Below, in pieces: positions 1 through 11,135 of a stretch of DNA of 64,000 nt; the stretch's first letter is position 1; each line of letters begins with the position of its first letter. The stretch lies in assembly GCF_024362695.1 (NCBI RefSeq), contig NC_065408.1, positions 4,588,001 through 4,652,000 on the forward strand, read 5' to 3'. A model generated the notes under the pieces. It saw only the letters and a program-made list of their open reading frames with translations. It was not told where the DNA came from and did not search any database. The DNA is from Pectinophora gossypiella. Taxonomy: Eukaryota > Arthropoda > Insecta > Lepidoptera > Gelechiidae. Made by a program: the position numbers and the translations under genes.

Positions 1-364
1 CATCGCACATACTGAGGTCCTATATTCAACTCAAAACTGGTATTTCCAGTTATTCAACATAACATCAATGGGTGCATCATTCGCTCAATAATATGTATAC
101 CGCTTCTGACCAGACAATGCAAAACAAAAACAAATTGTGTAAAAAAAAAGATAGCTTGTAAATGAGGAAATTGGAGAATGGTCTGTTTAGTTTCACATTT
201 CAAGACAGGATATTTTTATGGTTTTGGTTCACAAAACGTGCGAATCACGCTTTTGAATCTTGAATTATTGCACACACACATGTAGATAAAATAATTACTT
301 AGCAGTCTCTTCAAAGCAACCTAAACTTACCTCTGGACTGTGGATTATTTATTAACGAGAATAG

Positions 365-620
365 GCTACTTGACAACCTAGTCAAATGAGATACTTTTTA
401 CGACACGTCAAAACGAAAGATTTCTTTATTTGGAAGTACTGTCAGATGACGTCATCAATAAAAGCGACCAAACGTCGTACTCATTGTTACTTAATTCATA
501 AATAAAATTCTAAAATAAGTCGAAAACTAAAATGGGATTGATATTTGATTATCTTAGACTGGCTTCTTTTTCTACATTAGGATTTTATAATTTATCTTTG
601 AAAATACTCAAGTATTTGAC
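365..620. repeat. MITE-like dispersed repeat, degraded copy
   Basis: It shares the order of short blocks (a CTAGTCAAAT-like start, ACTTTTTAC, a GTCAAAAC block, a TGACGTCAT block, ATAAATAA, AATTTATCTTTGA) with copies at 22540-22810, 50232-50470 and 53700-53995. This copy is the most diverged of the four. Boundaries are approximate. Confidence 0.45.
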
Positions 621-723
621 TGGGTCAAAGATATTACTACTAAGATATTACGACTAGGGTATTTGACTACTAGGGTATTTGACTGGATCAGAGATAATAA
701 GGGATAGGTCCCTTAGGCAGGTT

Positions 724-775
724 TCATAAAAAAACCGGACCAGTCAAATCTTCAGGTTAGGTAGGTAGCAGCTGA
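724..775 (+). repeat. Fragment of tRNA-derived SINE (family 3), 3' part
   Basis: The block reading AAAAAACCGGACCAGTCAAA followed by TCTTCAGGTTAGGTA matches the 3' part of the fuller + strand copy at 41803-42137. It is short and has no tRNA-like head. Confidence 0.5.
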
Positions 776-1038
776 TAATGACGACAATGCTGAGGCAAAT
801 GAACAAGACAAAAAAGCTCTTTACGCGAAGTAAACGCGTAAGTGAAAGGTGTGCAATCTTGATAACTCAAGTTCAAGAGAACTTGACACCTTTACCAGAC
901 TGTGATATTGGAATGCCAGAAACGGAAAGTGTTTTGCAATGTGGCGAGCAATCAGTGTCATTGCCCATCTTTTTACGGTGCCGTCGGTGCCATACTAACG
1001 CGAGATCAGGAAGTCTAAAAAGCCCACATTAAAGTAAA

Positions 1039-1395
1039 TCATCTCATCGTCTCCCTAGCATTATCCCGTTTTTCACAGGGTCCTCTTACCTAACCTTAAG
1101 ATTTGACAGGTCCGCTTTTTTACAAAAGCGACTGTCTGTCTGACCTTCGAACCCGCGAAGGGAAAACCAGCCCAATGCAGCTTAGGTCACATACCTCCAA
1201 AAATGCGTTTCTTGGGAATATGGGTTTCCCCACGATGTTTTCCTTCACCGCTGAGTACGCGATAATCATTTATGATCAACATGAATTCGAAAACAAATTG
1301 TTGAATTTGTTTTGTTTGTGATGAATTCGAAAATAAATTCAACAATTTGTTTTCGAATTCATGTTGGTTTAGGCCTATGCTGGATTCGACCTTTC
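1039..1395 (-). repeat. tRNA-derived SINE (family 3), reverse copy
   Basis: Read on the minus strand this matches the SINE at 41803-42137 from its GGCCTA junction downstream of the tRNA-like head to the 3' end: the AGTCGCTT block, a GGACCTGTCAAATCTTAAGG block, an ACGGGATAATGCTAGGGAGA block and the ATGA-type tail. The head itself is degraded. The copy carries a local palindromic expansion at 1278-1365. Confidence 0.65.
1278..1365. repeat. Perfect 31-bp inverted repeat (hairpin)
   Basis: The left arm (1278-1308) and right arm (1335-1365) are exact reverse complements over 31 bp with a 26-nt spacer. The spacer carries a third, partial copy of the ATGAATTCGAAAA motif. The hairpin lies inside the reverse SINE copy and probably arose by a local inverted duplication. 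Confidence 0.85.
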
Positions 1396-1689
1396 TTCCT
1401 TTCTGTATTTAAAATTTTCTGTCGTATAAGTATAGAGCTGTAAACAACTAACAAATCTCTGAAACTATGATTCTGAGTTGATATCCACTAGATATTAAAT
1501 TAGAATAATGGTCATCCCCCGTAGTATTCGTTATGATGTCACTAATATCCAGTATATGTGCGTATGTTATTTATTTTATTATTGTTTTGTTTGATATATT
1601 TGCTCTGTAGGTAACTGTTTTGTTTATGGTGTATATATTATATTTATTTGTGGTATTATGTTTATGTTGGTAGGTAGGTATATACGTTT

Positions 1690-1885
1690 ATTTTTCCTGT
1701 TTGTTTTTTTTTGTATTGCACCATCCCGCGCTCTAATACATTGGGTTTTTTCACCCTAAGGTTACCTGGCATAAAATGATGTTTAGCAAGAAGGCCGCTT
1801 ATTTTGCTTATTTTATCCGCTTGTAACTAATTTACATTGAACAGGTACAATAAAAAAATATTGATTGATTGGTTGATTGAAATAG
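1690..1885 (+). repeat. LINE 3' end fragment
   Basis: The stretch has TTTGTATTGCACCATC, a TTAGCAAGAAGGCCGC block and an AATAAAAAAATATTGATTGA tail, the arrangement of a non-LTR retrotransposon 3' UTR ending in a short ATTG tandem tail. No coding part is left. The family assignment is uncertain. Confidence 0.45.
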
Positions 1886-2169
1886 TTAACCGTATACGTT
1901 CCTTTTCCAACCTTAGCGCTGACCTAAAACTTATTTGTGAATCTAATAGGGCCCTTACATACATTTATTTAAATGTAACTAAAGTAACGGTTATTTTGTA
2001 TCAAATCGTTTGTTAGTCGGTTTTAAAAACGAACCCTGAATATCTTGATAAGATAACTTTTAGTTAGACATCTACCGACTCCGCCAGCTTGAACGTTTCA
2101 GCGCTTATAGCCATTGACACGTGATTATATTAAATATTCAATAATTAAGAGTTAATAATAATATTGGTC

Positions 2170-2390
2170 ATCATCATTATCAATTCAAGAGCCATGCTCT
2201 TGTCGGTGTAACATTCTCCATTCTCGTCTATCAAGGGTCTATTCTTTGAATAGTGGTGTTCGACCAAAATTATTATTATTAACTCTTTTTCCAATAAGAC
2301 CACCAACCACTAAGAAGGAAGCCACTACCCTATTTATCCCTAAAAAAGTAGTATGGAGAATGCTTCACCGACAAGAGCGTTAAATTAGTA
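2170..2390. repeat. Two opposed fragments of the RTE-tail repeat family
   Basis: Around 2170-2240 the minus strand carries the CACCGACAAGAGC-type tail with an ATGATGATG end. Around 2310-2390 the plus strand carries the CCCTAAAAAAGTAG...CACCGACAAGAGCG block. Both match the repeats at 11136-11430 and 14783-15065, so two truncated copies face each other. Confidence 0.5.
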
Positions 2391-3265
2391 ATGTCAATAT
2401 AATCCTCCGAGAAAATGCCCTGAGCCAAAGTTGACATGTTGTCATATTTTCTTACAAGGTTAGAACCTCAGCTCCCCATAGATTAGTCCGTCAAAATATT
2501 GAAAACTGTCTGAGACAAATCTACAAGTCTCGTAAAAAAAAAAAAAAAAGTATACTTTAACCAAATCCTTAAAAAAGTATACTTTAACCAAATCCTTAAA
2601 AATAAGTAATAGAATAATAAAACCAAAACATAAATAAGTACACGATAAAAAAAGATTTTCGAGCCATAATAATATCGTTTTCAATGTCAAAAAACAGCTT
2701 TTAAATTTTGTGACTGTTACTAGAACAATAATAAAAAGTACAAACACACGACTTTCAATCCGGATTTTTATTCAAAATATCAAGGATAATGTTTTGCAAT
2801 GCAACTCAATTTTACTATGTGATACAAAATTGGCGATTCGTGTAGGTATATTACAGTATATACACAGCCAGGAAATTGATAAGTAAATTATTTTACAACG
2901 TTCACATTCGAATAAAAATAAATAAAACGCTTTGAACGGGGATGTAAATTATATATACTTACATATATTCGATTTAAAGCGTCCGTACTTACCCAAATAT
3001 TATCTAGGATGTATGTGCAGCCACTTTTGATATTCGTTCCAAGATATATAATGTTGAACAGTACGATGACACCATTGCTAAAATGTACAATACCTCACAT
3101 AATTTTTTGCAAGGACTTTGCAGTCACGCATCATTATTATCTAATTTAAAAAATATACCGATGTATCGACGTGTCATGGTACAGGACATTCTATTGTACT
3201 TATCCTTCACAAATTCTACAGCTTTGGAACTAGAGCTTACTTATGTTTTTCTTTCGTCTTTCCAG

Positions 3266-5543
3266 GGTTTAGTCTCCGGATGGTGGAATGACTACAACTT
3301 CTCTTGTCAACCAGTGGATTACTCTGACAACCCTAAAGCTCACAGAGTAAGTTCTTTTTCAAAATTATTTAGATAAAATCGTTAATATTTCTCTAAAATA
3401 CTCATCTCAAGTTATTATTTTTTGATTTTTTTTACTAGACAAAATAATTTATCAATATGAAAATTATTTAGATGTATTTGTAAAACAATTACTTACAGAA
3501 GTAATTGTTGTTTCCAGTTTTATTTTGACAAAATATTCCTCAACCACAACTTTTTGTTACCTACATTTATCTTCCCATACTTTAGAAACGTTATACTTAT
3601 CCTTAAAATAAAAAAAAATAATCCATAACATTTATCGTGTAGGGTCACTAACCTACATTAAGTTCTTTGTCTTGCAACTTTCAGTCTTTATAGTCATTCA
3701 CCTCATATAATAATCTCCGTCAAATAATCACAAGTTTCATAATTAATTTCAGATGGCAGCAGCGGTCTGGTGGTACTTTATGGCGAAGATCATAGAACTG
3801 TTGGATACAGTGTTCTTTGTGCTGAGAAAGAAGAACAGGCAGATATCCTTCCTTCATCTGTACCACCACGCGATGATGCCAATCTGTGCATGGATCGGAA
3901 CGAAATTCTTGCCAGGTAAGGACTCAATTTTAGAACTTGCGTCATGCATAAAGAGTTTGTATGCATTAAAGGATGTTAAAGTATAAACGTTTAAAAACAC
4001 AATAAAACCTTCGTAATACGTTTAGGCTGTTGAGTATGAAAAGGTAATAAAATTCCTTGTTTTTTTTAATAAAAAAAATTAACAGCAGTAACGCCACCTC
4101 TACTTCACAGAAAGAAGAATAATTCATAAATGCTCATCCAAATAAATTGTAGTGTTAGTTGGAATTTACTAGAGTCTAAGAAATTAAAAAGTTTAGCCAT
4201 TCAATCACTTCTAAGTAAACTAAAGAGATGACTGGTATTGGATTTCTTTTTTCACGAAGTCGAAGAATTAAATGAATAAATAAATCTAGTGTTGTGAAGT
4301 TAGATAAGGAATCCAAGGCAAACTACCTAAGCACGTGGGTCAATTTAGTTGGCACATATTAAATATGAGACTTAAATAAACAAATTACGTGTTCTACGTA
4401 CTTAGAACTCGTAATACGGAAAGCAAATATTTTTCAATCAGTTAATTAGCTATTAATTGCGTCCTTTCATTTTACACTGAGGAGCTTCATTGAATATCTA
4501 GTGAAGAAAAATAATTATAATCTAAAGAGATGCCTGTTACGATTAAAAAGATCTTAAAAATCTGATAAGATCTTGATATATTTAAATTTCACAATAACGT
4601 TAAGCGTAAAACAATAATCAATATACTTCGTTTCGTCTCTTTCTTTACATGTTGCAGAATTTTGAGCCTAAAATAAGTACATGCTTTTCCTTTTTTCAGG
4701 TGGCCACGGCACCCTTCTCGGCGTGATCAACTCTTTCATCCACATCATCATGTATACTTATTACCTGGTGTCCGGTCTCGGCCCACAGTACCAAAAGTAC
4801 CTGTGGTGGAAGAGGCACCTCACTTCCATGCAACTGGTGAGTACTCCGATTACGTATAACACTGTACTGACGATGTCACAGCCAACGACGAACTGAAAGA
4901 AACAATTTATTCAATGTGCCACATCCTTCATATTGGCCCTTCAGTGATAAGTTGAAACAAAATATAAATTACGTCTGCAAGTCACTGAATATGCTCAACG
5001 TAGAGAACGTGAAGTCGATTCTAATCCTCTTTATTGGACATAGAATACCTCTAATTATTAGTATTGGAAGAGTATGTTACTTACTATACTAGATTGCGAG
5101 CAAATAAAAAAATATTCAATGATGTTATCTTAAAAAATTATAGAATTGAAAGAACGATGGGCTGATTACTTATAACCCAACGATTCATCACATTCAAGTT
5201 CTTCATATTATAGCTGAATATTGTCTGATTATGATTTGTGTCGCTGTGTATGTACTAATACGGTATGTTTCTTTTTCAGATCCAGTTCTGCATAATCTTC
5301 TACCACAACTTCTCTGTTATGTTCTGCGACTGCAACTACCCCAAATTCATCAACTTCCTTCTGAGTCTCAACGCTGGCCTCTTCCTCTACATGTTTGGCA
5401 ACTTCTATATCCAGAATTACTTGAAGAGCACCAGTTCTCACAAAAAGAACGATGACATTAATAAAGAAGTCAATGGAATTGATAAGAAGGAAGTTGCAGT
5501 AAACGGAACTGCCAATGGTACCTCCAAGGCAAAAGACTGCTAG
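3266..5543 (+). CDS. Very-long-chain fatty acid elongase (ELOVL/ELO family), copy A, 5' end outside the window
   Basis: Four exons are visible: 3266-3346, 3753-3915, 4700-4836 and 5280-5543 (stop TAG). All introns are GT-AG and the reading frame is continuous for 214 aa. The family signatures are present: KIIELLDT with VFFVLRKK, the LHLYHH histidine box thought to bind iron at the condensing-enzyme active site, HIIMYTYY, and TSMQLIQF across the last splice. The product should be an ER multipass membrane 3-ketoacyl-CoA synthase that adds two carbons from malonyl-CoA to long acyl-CoA. The C-terminus ends KAKDC, which fits a KxKxx ER-retrieval pattern. The first two exons (start codon and RKPF-type segment) are not in the upstream 3.2 kb and probably lie left of the window, since copy C has a 7.6-kb first intron. 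It is closest to copy B in sequence and intron positions. Substrate chain length cannot be read from the sequence. Confidence 0.9.
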
Positions 5544-5643
5544 CTAGTAACAAAACTATTTAATGGTTTATTGTGATTTTATGTAAGTTTAGATATAAGT
5601 AGATAATATGGTCTATATTGTACATTTTGTGGTGATAAATAGT

Positions 5644-5649
5644 AATAAA
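5644..5649 (+). terminator. Polyadenylation signal of elongase copy A
   Basis: An AATAAA hexamer lies about 100 nt downstream of the TAG stop, in AT-rich sequence. It is the first canonical signal after the coding region. Confidence 0.6.
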
Positions 5650-5799
5650 TTTACAAATTACACTAAATACAACAAGGTGGTTTTATTTAATATGAATAAA
5701 TGAAACTTAATCACATAAATAATATTTTTAAAATGGGAATTAAATGGCTTTATTTACTACTTTTGGCCGACTTTCTCCACAGAGCAACATGGGCCTCCG

Positions 5800-5990
5800 C
5801 AAATTGATTTTCTATGAGTGGCTCATCTACGGACACGAGCATTAATATGTTTACACTTTGGTAGCATGTCACATTAACTTTTTTGACAAATTGAACTGCA
5901 AGTCTCACTAAATGTCAAAATATGTTAGTGCGACAGAGTCAAAGTGGGTACATGATATTGTTCATCACTGTACTCATTGTTGTTTACTAC
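5800..5990 (+). repeat. Dispersed MITE-like repeat (GTGGGTACAT family)
   Basis: It shares a GTCACATTAAC block, a TTTTTTGACAAATTGAACTG block and an AAAGTGGGTACATGATAT block with copies at 55630-55790 (reverse) and 62300-62480 (same direction). No coding capacity was seen. Ends are approximate. Confidence 0.55.
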
Positions 5991-6120
5991 CGGCGCCTTC
6001 TTAATTTCAATAGCAAATACCTTTGTAACAATATGGACTAAGTACCTAGAATAAGTGCTATACGATTTTAGAAACCCAACAAAATATAAAAGTTTCTAAT
6101 ACAGCGGTACAGTTCACTAT

Positions 6121-6287
6121 TGTTGGCGTCAGATCTGGCAACCCCCGTTGCCTAGGTATTGTTGATTGTATGGCGCTTAGCAACGGGGGTGTAAGTTAGG
6201 TTTTTTACATTATTATAATTTTGTGATCTTTTACTCTTTATTATACATTAATACTGAGTTGGTCATCTTTCATTTCGCTCGCTAATA
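6121..6287 (+). repeat. Left LTR of the BEL/Pao element
   Basis: The 167-bp repeat is identical to 10644-10810. It contains a perfect 11-bp stem (6141-6151 with 6180-6190, ACCCCCGTTGC / GCAACGGGGGT) around a 28-nt loop. Confidence 0.95.
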
Positions 6288-6290
6288 TCG

Positions 6291-6304
6291 TGGTCCTTCG
6301 AGTC
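6291..6304 (+). promoter_or_regulatory. tRNA primer-binding site of the BEL/Pao element
   Basis: TGGTCCTTCGAGTC begins three bases after the left LTR, the normal place for the site complementary to a tRNA 3' end (TGG pairs with CCA). The tRNA species was not identified. Confidence 0.7.
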
Positions 6305-6371
6305 AATTTATTTATACACCAGTTTCTTTTCAAAATTCAAAATTTTTTCATATCGTAAATTTCTTACGAAA

Positions 6372-7472
6372 ATGATGACGAGATCGCAAACTAGTAAAGT
6401 GTTGGGGGGTAGCAAAGCGAGTAAAACACACTCGAACTCGTCCGCGTCGAGCGCCTCAACGGTCGCTCGCGTCAAAGCTGCTGAAGCAGTTCGCAAGCAA
6501 CGGCTCGCGGACATCGCTAAGAATGAAGCAGCCGCCGCAGCCGCAGTCGCTGCAGCCGAGCGCGAGGCCGTGGAAGCCTCCTATGAGGCGACAGTCGCGG
6601 CGCTTGAGGCGGAGGAGGTGATGAGCGCCAGGAGCAGTCACACTGCTGACTGGGTCGCGAGTAGTGACTTTGCAGGAGCAGCATCGATCACAGTTGGTAC
6701 GGCGGCTCCCTTGGGGAGTTTTCCGTGTGGACAGAGCGTGGGTACACCTATAGTGCACGCTGCCCCAGCCATGGAGCACGTGCGCGAAGCCACGCAGGGT
6801 TTACCGGAGACTGTTGCTGTTGACGCACCAGTTTTCTTACCATGCCAGCTACACAAGGATGATCTGCACCTTCAGCCCCAACGTTACGGTAATAATACCA
6901 CATCCCCGGTAAGTGACATTGAGAAACTTACTAACGCCATCGTTTCTTTAGCTAAGCCTAGTGAAAGGTCTGAGTGTAAGGTTCAGCTATCTTCCTTTAG
7001 TGGAAATATGTCTGAATGGCTATTATTTAAGCGTACATTCGACGATACTAAGGCTAGTTTCAGTGCGAACGAGAACATAGCTAGGCTACGTAACGCTTTG
7101 AGTGGAGAGGCTAAAGAAGCTGTTCTTTCTCTATTGCTATGTTCTACTGACCCCGAGCCTATCATGCGCTCGTTAGAGTCACGATTTGCACGCCCCAAGC
7201 AGATTGTTCTTAACGAACTAGCTTCAATAAGAAGCTTGCCTAAAGTTGGGAATTCCCACGCGTTGGCTATTTTTGCTAGCAGAGTAAAAAACTGTGTTAG
7301 TATAGTCAATTTATTAGGCGAATCACCTTACATACATTCACCGGAACTTATTCACATTTTAGTGTCAAAATTGAATCCGTTGCTGCAAAACAAGTGGTGT
7401 GACTACGCTGCAGAGCACAGGCCAGCCGCAGATAGACGTCTTCGCGCGCTTCCTCGAGGTGGAGGCGGATAA
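6372..7472 (+). pseudogene. gag of the BEL/Pao element, frameshifted
   Basis: A 366-residue frame opens with ATG 85 bases after the LTR. Its N-terminal third is rich in Ala, Ser and Glu. A region near residues 205-340 (QLSSFSGNMSEWLLFKRTF, then LSGEAKEAVLSLL and LESRFARP) has the typical look of the Pao-family gag (DUF1759-like) domain. The frame is lost near 7400-7470, where the matching continuation (FLEVEADKQANFG) is in the overlapping frame that starts at 7399. One indel therefore separates the gag core from its zinc knuckles. This break is inside an element with identical LTRs, so it was carried through the last transposition. Confidence 0.75.
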
Positions 7473-9351
7473 GCAAGCCAACTTCGGCGTTTGCGAAGTG
7501 TTTAACGCGCCCCCTCACGGCGACAAAGCCAGGTCGCCGGGGCCGCAATTGCCTGGATTTTCGCAGCGTAACCTTCGTTCATTTCACACCGCATCAGCTC
7601 ATCATGTCGTCTCATCATCTTTAGAACAACCGTTAACAGATGTTAACATGTCTTCGCCATGCCTGTATTGCTCAGTTAGTGGTCATAATATTAAATGTTG
7701 CCCGAAGTTTGTGGCTTTGAACATTTGTGATCGCATAGCTTGGGTCCGCGAGAACAAACTTTGTGTCAAATGTTTACGTAAAGGCAAGCACAACTATAAG
7801 TTCTGCAAGGCGAAGCCATGTGGCATCAATGGTTGTAAACAGTTACATAATAAAATCATTCATTCCGATAATTCGCAATTTCCATTTCATCCCATTGTCA
7901 ACAATGTCACGTCTTCTGTCATTCCCATACCAACGACAACTCATGTCATTAGTGACAGCACTAAAAAAGAAATCAAACCGGGAAATAGTAAACAAGGTTT
8001 TATGCATACTAATGAGGTTCTATCACACTCAGAAAATAATACCACTAGTACTTCGTATTCATGCGCGTCCGGCAATGATTTTTCTGTGCTTTTGAAAGTA
8101 TTGCCTGTGATACTTTCTGGCCCTAAGGGCGAAGTAGAGACATTTGCTCTTTTGGACGACGGGTCCACAGTTACCCTTCTCGATGCGGAGTTAGCTAATA
8201 AGCTAGGTGTTTCTGGAACTGAAGAGAATATGTGTATTGAAACCATAACAGGAACGAGCGATAATATCCCTGTTAGGTTTGTAGATTTCGAAATACGCGG
8301 TAGATATTGTAATGAAAGTTACTCCGTCCGCAAAGCTCGCGCTATTCCTCATTTAAAACTTAGACCGCAAGAGGTCACGGTGAAGGATACTCGCTTTCCG
8401 CACCTTTTAGACATCGCTGCCGAGTTAGTGTTTGACATGGCTACGCCTAAAGTATTAATAGGTACTTCCGATTGGCATCTATTGCTATCTAGGGAGAATA
8501 GAGTAGGCACCGCGCCGCAGCCGGCAGCTATTCGCACCGCCCTTGGCTGGGTTTTATTTGGTAACCTTCCTCGAAGTTCTTTCTATGGAAATTCTGTTAA
8601 TCATCTTAGTACTGCCAGCTCTGCAGACATTGAACTGGAGAGTCTTATTAAAGAGTATAATCGGCTGGACTCTATTGGTATTAAGCTCGATGAAAAAGTT
8701 AGTAGGGAAGATCAAAGAGCTAGTCCAGAAGACGCTGCATGTCTCGCAGCTGACATCCTTCATGTTCATGCTCAGTGTGGCTTCGAGATGCGATCCTGGG
8801 TGTCCAATGATACTGAGTGTCTTAAACACATTCCGTCTCATCTTTGGAAAGAGGGCACTGGTAATGTCGACCTCAATTTAGGCATTTCTAAGCCTGATGT
8901 ACGCGTCCTGGGTTTGCATTGGAACCCCCCAGAGGACACCTTTAGCTTTAAAGTTGATGTCGATATACCTTTACCTTCTAAGTTCACTAAACGTCAAGTT
9001 CTTAGAGATCTTATGCGGATTTATGATCCTTTAGGACTTCTGCAACCTAAACTCACAATAGGAAAGATTTTATTTCAAAGAACGTGGCTGATGGTGAGCT
9101 CATGGGATGTTCCTCTTCCACCTACCGAACGTATTCAGTGGGAAGTGTGGTATCGTGACATTAAGTCAGTTAATGCCTTTAATATTCCTCGTGCGTATAA
9201 GTCTATATCAACTTTCATCTCACAAGAACTTCTCGTCTTTACGGACGCTAGCGAAGTAGCTTACACATGCGTCGCTTACTGGCGTTTTTTGTTTGAAGAT
9301 GGTACTGTTCATTTCGCTCTCATTCGAGTAAATCTAGAGTCGCCCCTCTAA
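7399..9351 (+). pseudogene. gag zinc knuckles, protease and truncated RT/RNase H of the BEL/Pao element
   Basis: The frame starts with the end of gag: three Cys/His clusters around residues 88-155 (CLYCSVSGHNIKCC, CVKCLRKGKH, then CGINGCKQLH). An aspartic-protease signature LLDDGSTVTLLD follows near 8140-8182. Next comes a Pao-type linker to RT, then an abrupt passage near 8700-8760 from the RT N-terminal side (EKVSREDQRA) to sequence that normally follows the catalytic YxDD block (ADILHVHAQCGFEMRSW). The RT catalytic core is therefore deleted in frame. The connection domain (RIYDPLGLLQPKL) and the start of RNase H (VFTDASEVAY) remain. The frame is lost near 9335, where the matching continuation (PLKSVNIPRF) is in another frame. 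It cannot encode an active polymerase. Confidence 0.8.
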
Positions 9352-9454
9352 AGTCGGTTAACATTCCTCGCTTCAAGCTTCAGACAGCTTTCCTCGGTGT
9401 AAGGCTTGCCCAAACGATTCGCAATTAGCTCCATCCCAACTTTCCTCTTCTGAG

Positions 9455-10606
9455 GTGATCTATGAACTGCGACCTCGCGAAAAAAGCCCCGATGTTTATT
9501 ATGTTATTTTGTCCGCAGAACACTTTTATAGTTGTCAACGACTACTTACTTCGTGTAACCGCACGCGTTTTTTAATTCACGCGGCTATTGAAGGACAAAG
9601 AGGCGCGTTCGGGGAATTCTTTATGCAGAGGTATACGCCCGCTGCTCGCACGATACGTCAGAGACGCGGAAGAGTTTCTGCTCAAACAGACTCAGCGAGA
9701 CGCCTTCATGGAAGAGCTTGCTTGCATTAAAGATGAAAGATTGTTTCTAAGAAAAGCTGCTTACACAAGATTGGCCCCCGGCTGAATGATGTTGGGCTTC
9801 TCAGAGCTTATGGCAGAATTAGTGCAGTCACTGAAGTCTCATCAAAAGTTACCAATCCGATAATTTTAGATGGTCGACACCCAACGGTACGGCTTATAAT
9901 TTCTGACTATCACATCAAAGCTTTGCATGGCAACAACGAGACTGTGGTTAACAATTTACGCCAGAAGTATGCCAACCTTCACCTGTGGCCCACTGCAATT
10001 GACCTCTCTCAAGTTATGAATTTTGCTGCGTCTCACATCATCGAGTGGCAGTTTATTCCTCCGTCAGCTTCGTCGATGAGAAGGGCCTGGGAGCGGTTGG
10101 TGAGAAGCGTCAAAAGAGTCCTTTCGGTTGTTCTTCGTGAAAAGGCTCCCAGAGAGGAGATCTTGGAAACTTTTCTGGCCGAGATTGAAAACTCTAGCCA
10201 CGTACCGGTCGCCAATGAGGATGAGCCAGCCCTGATTTCGAACCAATTCCTGTTGAGGTCGTTTGCCTCTCTGTCAACTCCGGAGTCTTCGAATGACGAT
10301 CTCATCAGCAGGCAAGCGTGGAAGAAGGCCATTCGTCTCGCTGATGAGTTTTGGGCGCGCTGGGTAAAGGAATACCAGCCCAATCTTTTGCCGCGAGGTC
10401 CATCTAACGCCTTTACTAATTTACACGTCGGGGATTTGGTGATGATTTGTGACGGAAATTTGCCCCGCGGGGTTTGGCCTCGCGGCAGGGTTGTGCGGGT
10501 GTTCCCTGGCAAAGACGGCGTCGTGCGAGTAGCGGAAGTAAGGACCAGCGCAGGGGTCCTTAGGCGACCTGCGCGCAAACTGCCTAAGCTGGATTTGACG
10601 CCATAG
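9455..10606 (+). pseudogene. Integrase remnant of the BEL/Pao element
   Basis: Pieces of the RNase H to integrase region occur in two or three frames (9455-9785). A His-containing segment (DGRHPTVRLIISDYHIKALHG, about 9870-9932) resembles the integrase zinc-binding start. It leads into an uninterrupted 227-codon frame (9923-10606) that holds only the end of the catalytic core (FIPPSASSMRRAWERLVRSVK) and the C-terminal region ending in the GD-V---GD-LPRG-WP-GRV type domain usual for Pao integrases. The middle of the integrase, where catalytic acidic residues are expected, is missing. Transposition would require proteins from an intact relative. Confidence 0.75.
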
Positions 10607-10629
10607 CTTGGTAAGACCTTCGGTTCTTA

Positions 10630-10643
10630 CCAGGGGGGAGAGA
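10630..10643 (+). promoter_or_regulatory. Polypurine tract of the BEL/Pao element
   Basis: The purine-rich CAGGGGGGAGAGA stretch lies directly before the right LTR, as expected for the plus-strand primer. Confidence 0.75.
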
Positions 10644-10810
10644 TGTTGGCGTCAGATCTGGCAACCCCCGTTGCCTAGGTATTGTTGATTGTATGGCGCT
10701 TAGCAACGGGGGTGTAAGTTAGGTTTTTTACATTATTATAATTTTGTGATCTTTTACTCTTTATTATACATTAATACTGAGTTGGTCATCTTTCATTTCG
10801 CTCGCTAATA
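10644..10810 (+). repeat. Right LTR of the BEL/Pao element
   Basis: It is identical to the left LTR over its full 167 bp and is followed by ACTAT, the second copy of the target duplication. Confidence 0.95.
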
Positions 10811-11135
10811 ACTATCATACAGTTTATTTCGTAGAACAGCTTTTTAAACTTCAGCTATTTCACACAAGAAAAGGATGGTTTTCAGCAAACTTAAACTTTA
10901 ATAGCACACTTTTTACTGTATTAAATACGTACTCTATTTTAGAACGTACGTAAGTACACAATTCATAACATGACAGTACTTGTAGCTATAGTGTTAAGAA
11001 AAATAAAGGACCAATAACACAAAAATATAACATAGGTAACATAAACAGCCTATATATATCTCACTGCTGGGCACAAAAGCAAAAATTAAAACACTTGACA
11101 ACCCTAAAGATTTTATAAAGCATAGTAATATAATA

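Larger units (their letters stand above)
1..3265. other. Upstream region with repeats; no gene recognised
   Basis: No exon of the elongase family or of any other gene could be recognised here. The first two exons expected for the elongase that begins at 3266 are absent, so this is probably part of its long intron. The identifiable content is a MITE-like repeat (about 365-620), SINE pieces (724-775 and 1039-1395), a perfect inverted repeat (1278-1365), a LINE 3' end (about 1690-1885), RTE-tail fragments (about 2170-2390) and a 27-bp direct duplication near 2548-2605. The remainder is AT-rich and unassigned. Confidence 0.6.
6121..10810 (+). mobile_element. BEL/Pao-type LTR retrotransposon, young but internally deleted
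   Basis: The element runs from TGTTGGCG to CGCTAATA, with 167-bp LTRs at both ends and the host 5-bp duplication ACTAT at 6116-6120 and 10811-10815. A primer-binding site follows the left LTR and a purine tract precedes the right one. The internal part encodes a BEL/Pao-style gag with Cys/His knuckles, an aspartic protease (LLDDGS), a remnant RT/RNase H and remnant integrase. At 4.7 kb it is shorter than autonomous BEL/Pao elements. Segments holding the RT catalytic core and most of the integrase core are missing, and there are frameshifts. The two LTRs are identical over 167 bp, so the last insertion was recent. It sits between elongase copies A and B. Confidence 0.93.

Noticed and set aside
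778..1032. 84-codon frame with basic N-terminus
   Set aside because: No family features, surrounded by SINE fragments, and it runs to a SINE border.
3753..3986. Frame starting MAAAVWWYFMAKIIELL as an independent gene
   Set aside because: It is exon 4 of elongase copy A; the ATG follows a clear AG acceptor and the GT donor at 3916 ends the coding part.
10033..10578. 181-codon minus-strand frame
   Set aside because: It is antisense to the integrase remnant and has no recognisable features.
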